Source: Zizania palustris
Taxonomy: Eukaryota > Streptophyta > Magnoliopsida > Poales > Poaceae
Length of the DNA stretch: 64,000 nucleotides
Assembly: GCA_019279435.1 (NCBI GenBank)
Contig: JAAALK010000286.1
Location: 26,865,931 to 26,929,930 of the forward strand
Direction: 5' to 3'
Shown: positions 63,801 to 64,000 of the stretch, piece by piece
Layout of the letters: each line of letters starts with the position of its first letter
Numbering within the stretch: position 1 is the stretch's first letter
Position numbers and translations under genes: made by a program
The notes under the pieces: generated by a model
Database searches by the model: none
The model's input: only the letters and a program-made list of their open reading frames with translations
What the model was told of the DNA's origin: nothing

Positions 63801-64000
63801 GGCATTAATGGTTGAAATTATCAAAATATCAAAATTGGTAATTTTGGGCCGAAAATATGCAAACCCTAGCACAAGCCTGTCCAACCGATCATGTAGGCCC
63901 GGTCTGACTAGCCCAACCCGAGTCCGAATAGATTTAATTAGTTTTGGGATATTTTTATCTCTAATCAATTTTTAATGACTCAGACTCATCTCAAAATCAA

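Larger units (their letters stand above)
60673..64000 (+). mobile_element. Ty3-9: gypsy-type element, 5' LTR and gag, runs off the window
   Basis: The putative 5' LTR ends at 61941 and is followed by a gypsy-type primer site and a degenerate gag with a clear retrotransposon gag domain. Pol would lie right of the window. The last 250 bases are A/T-rich, with no readable pol. Confidence 0.7.

Overview
This window is plant nuclear repeat DNA: a stack of nested LTR retrotransposons in various states of decay. I found no convincing host gene, tRNA, rRNA or CRISPR array. The plant origin rests on the element types: Tat-like Ty3/gypsy elements with a second RNase H and an antisense extra gene, Sirevirus-like Ty1/copia elements with initiator-tRNA-Met primer sites, and TATA boxes of the plant LTR kind. 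A monocot fits, but the species cannot be told. Element names below are mine.

Layout, left part (1-28.9 kb). Ty3-1 (+ strand, cut by the window start) runs from a partial 5' LTR through gag, protease, RT, RNase H, a second RNase H and integrase. Two codons after the catalytic Glu of integrase it is split by Ty3-2 (5199-23466, - strand, 939-bp LTRs). Ty3-2 is split in turn by Ty1-1 (6290-17605, - strand, 1990-bp LTRs, perfect 5-bp target duplication CTCGG). Ty3-1 resumes at 23472 with the integrase C-terminus, a 60-bp tandem repeat and an antisense extra gene (aORF-1). It is then broken near 27.78 kb by a fragment of another copia element (Ty1-7). Ty3-2 has no gag or pol and carries only a homologous antisense gene (aORF-2).

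Layout, right part (29-64 kb). A 21-bp minisatellite is followed by Ty1-2 (gag piece plus 5' LTR, -), Ty1-3 (protease-integrase-RT piece, +) and Ty1-4 (nearly complete but decayed, -). Ty1-4 is split by Ty1-5 (43714-50878, +, target duplication ACTCT), which has gag only. Next comes Ty1-6 (+), with most of its interior deleted and its 3' LTR split by a solo LTR of the Ty1-1 family (56656-58644, target duplication AGGTG). The window ends with a scrap of Ty3 RT and the 5' LTR plus degenerate gag of another Ty3 element (Ty3-9), running off the right edge.

Two signals stand out. First, the antisense genes in Ty3-1 and Ty3-2 share the same exon-intron structure. Four introns lie at matching positions; the first two keep phase and frame exactly in both copies. 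This indicates a spliced gene transcribed against the retrotransposon. Second, all four 3' polypurine-tract/LTR junctions of the Sirevirus-like elements fall inside a two-layer inverted repeat. The arms differ between families but stay complementary, including a compensatory double change in Ty1-6.
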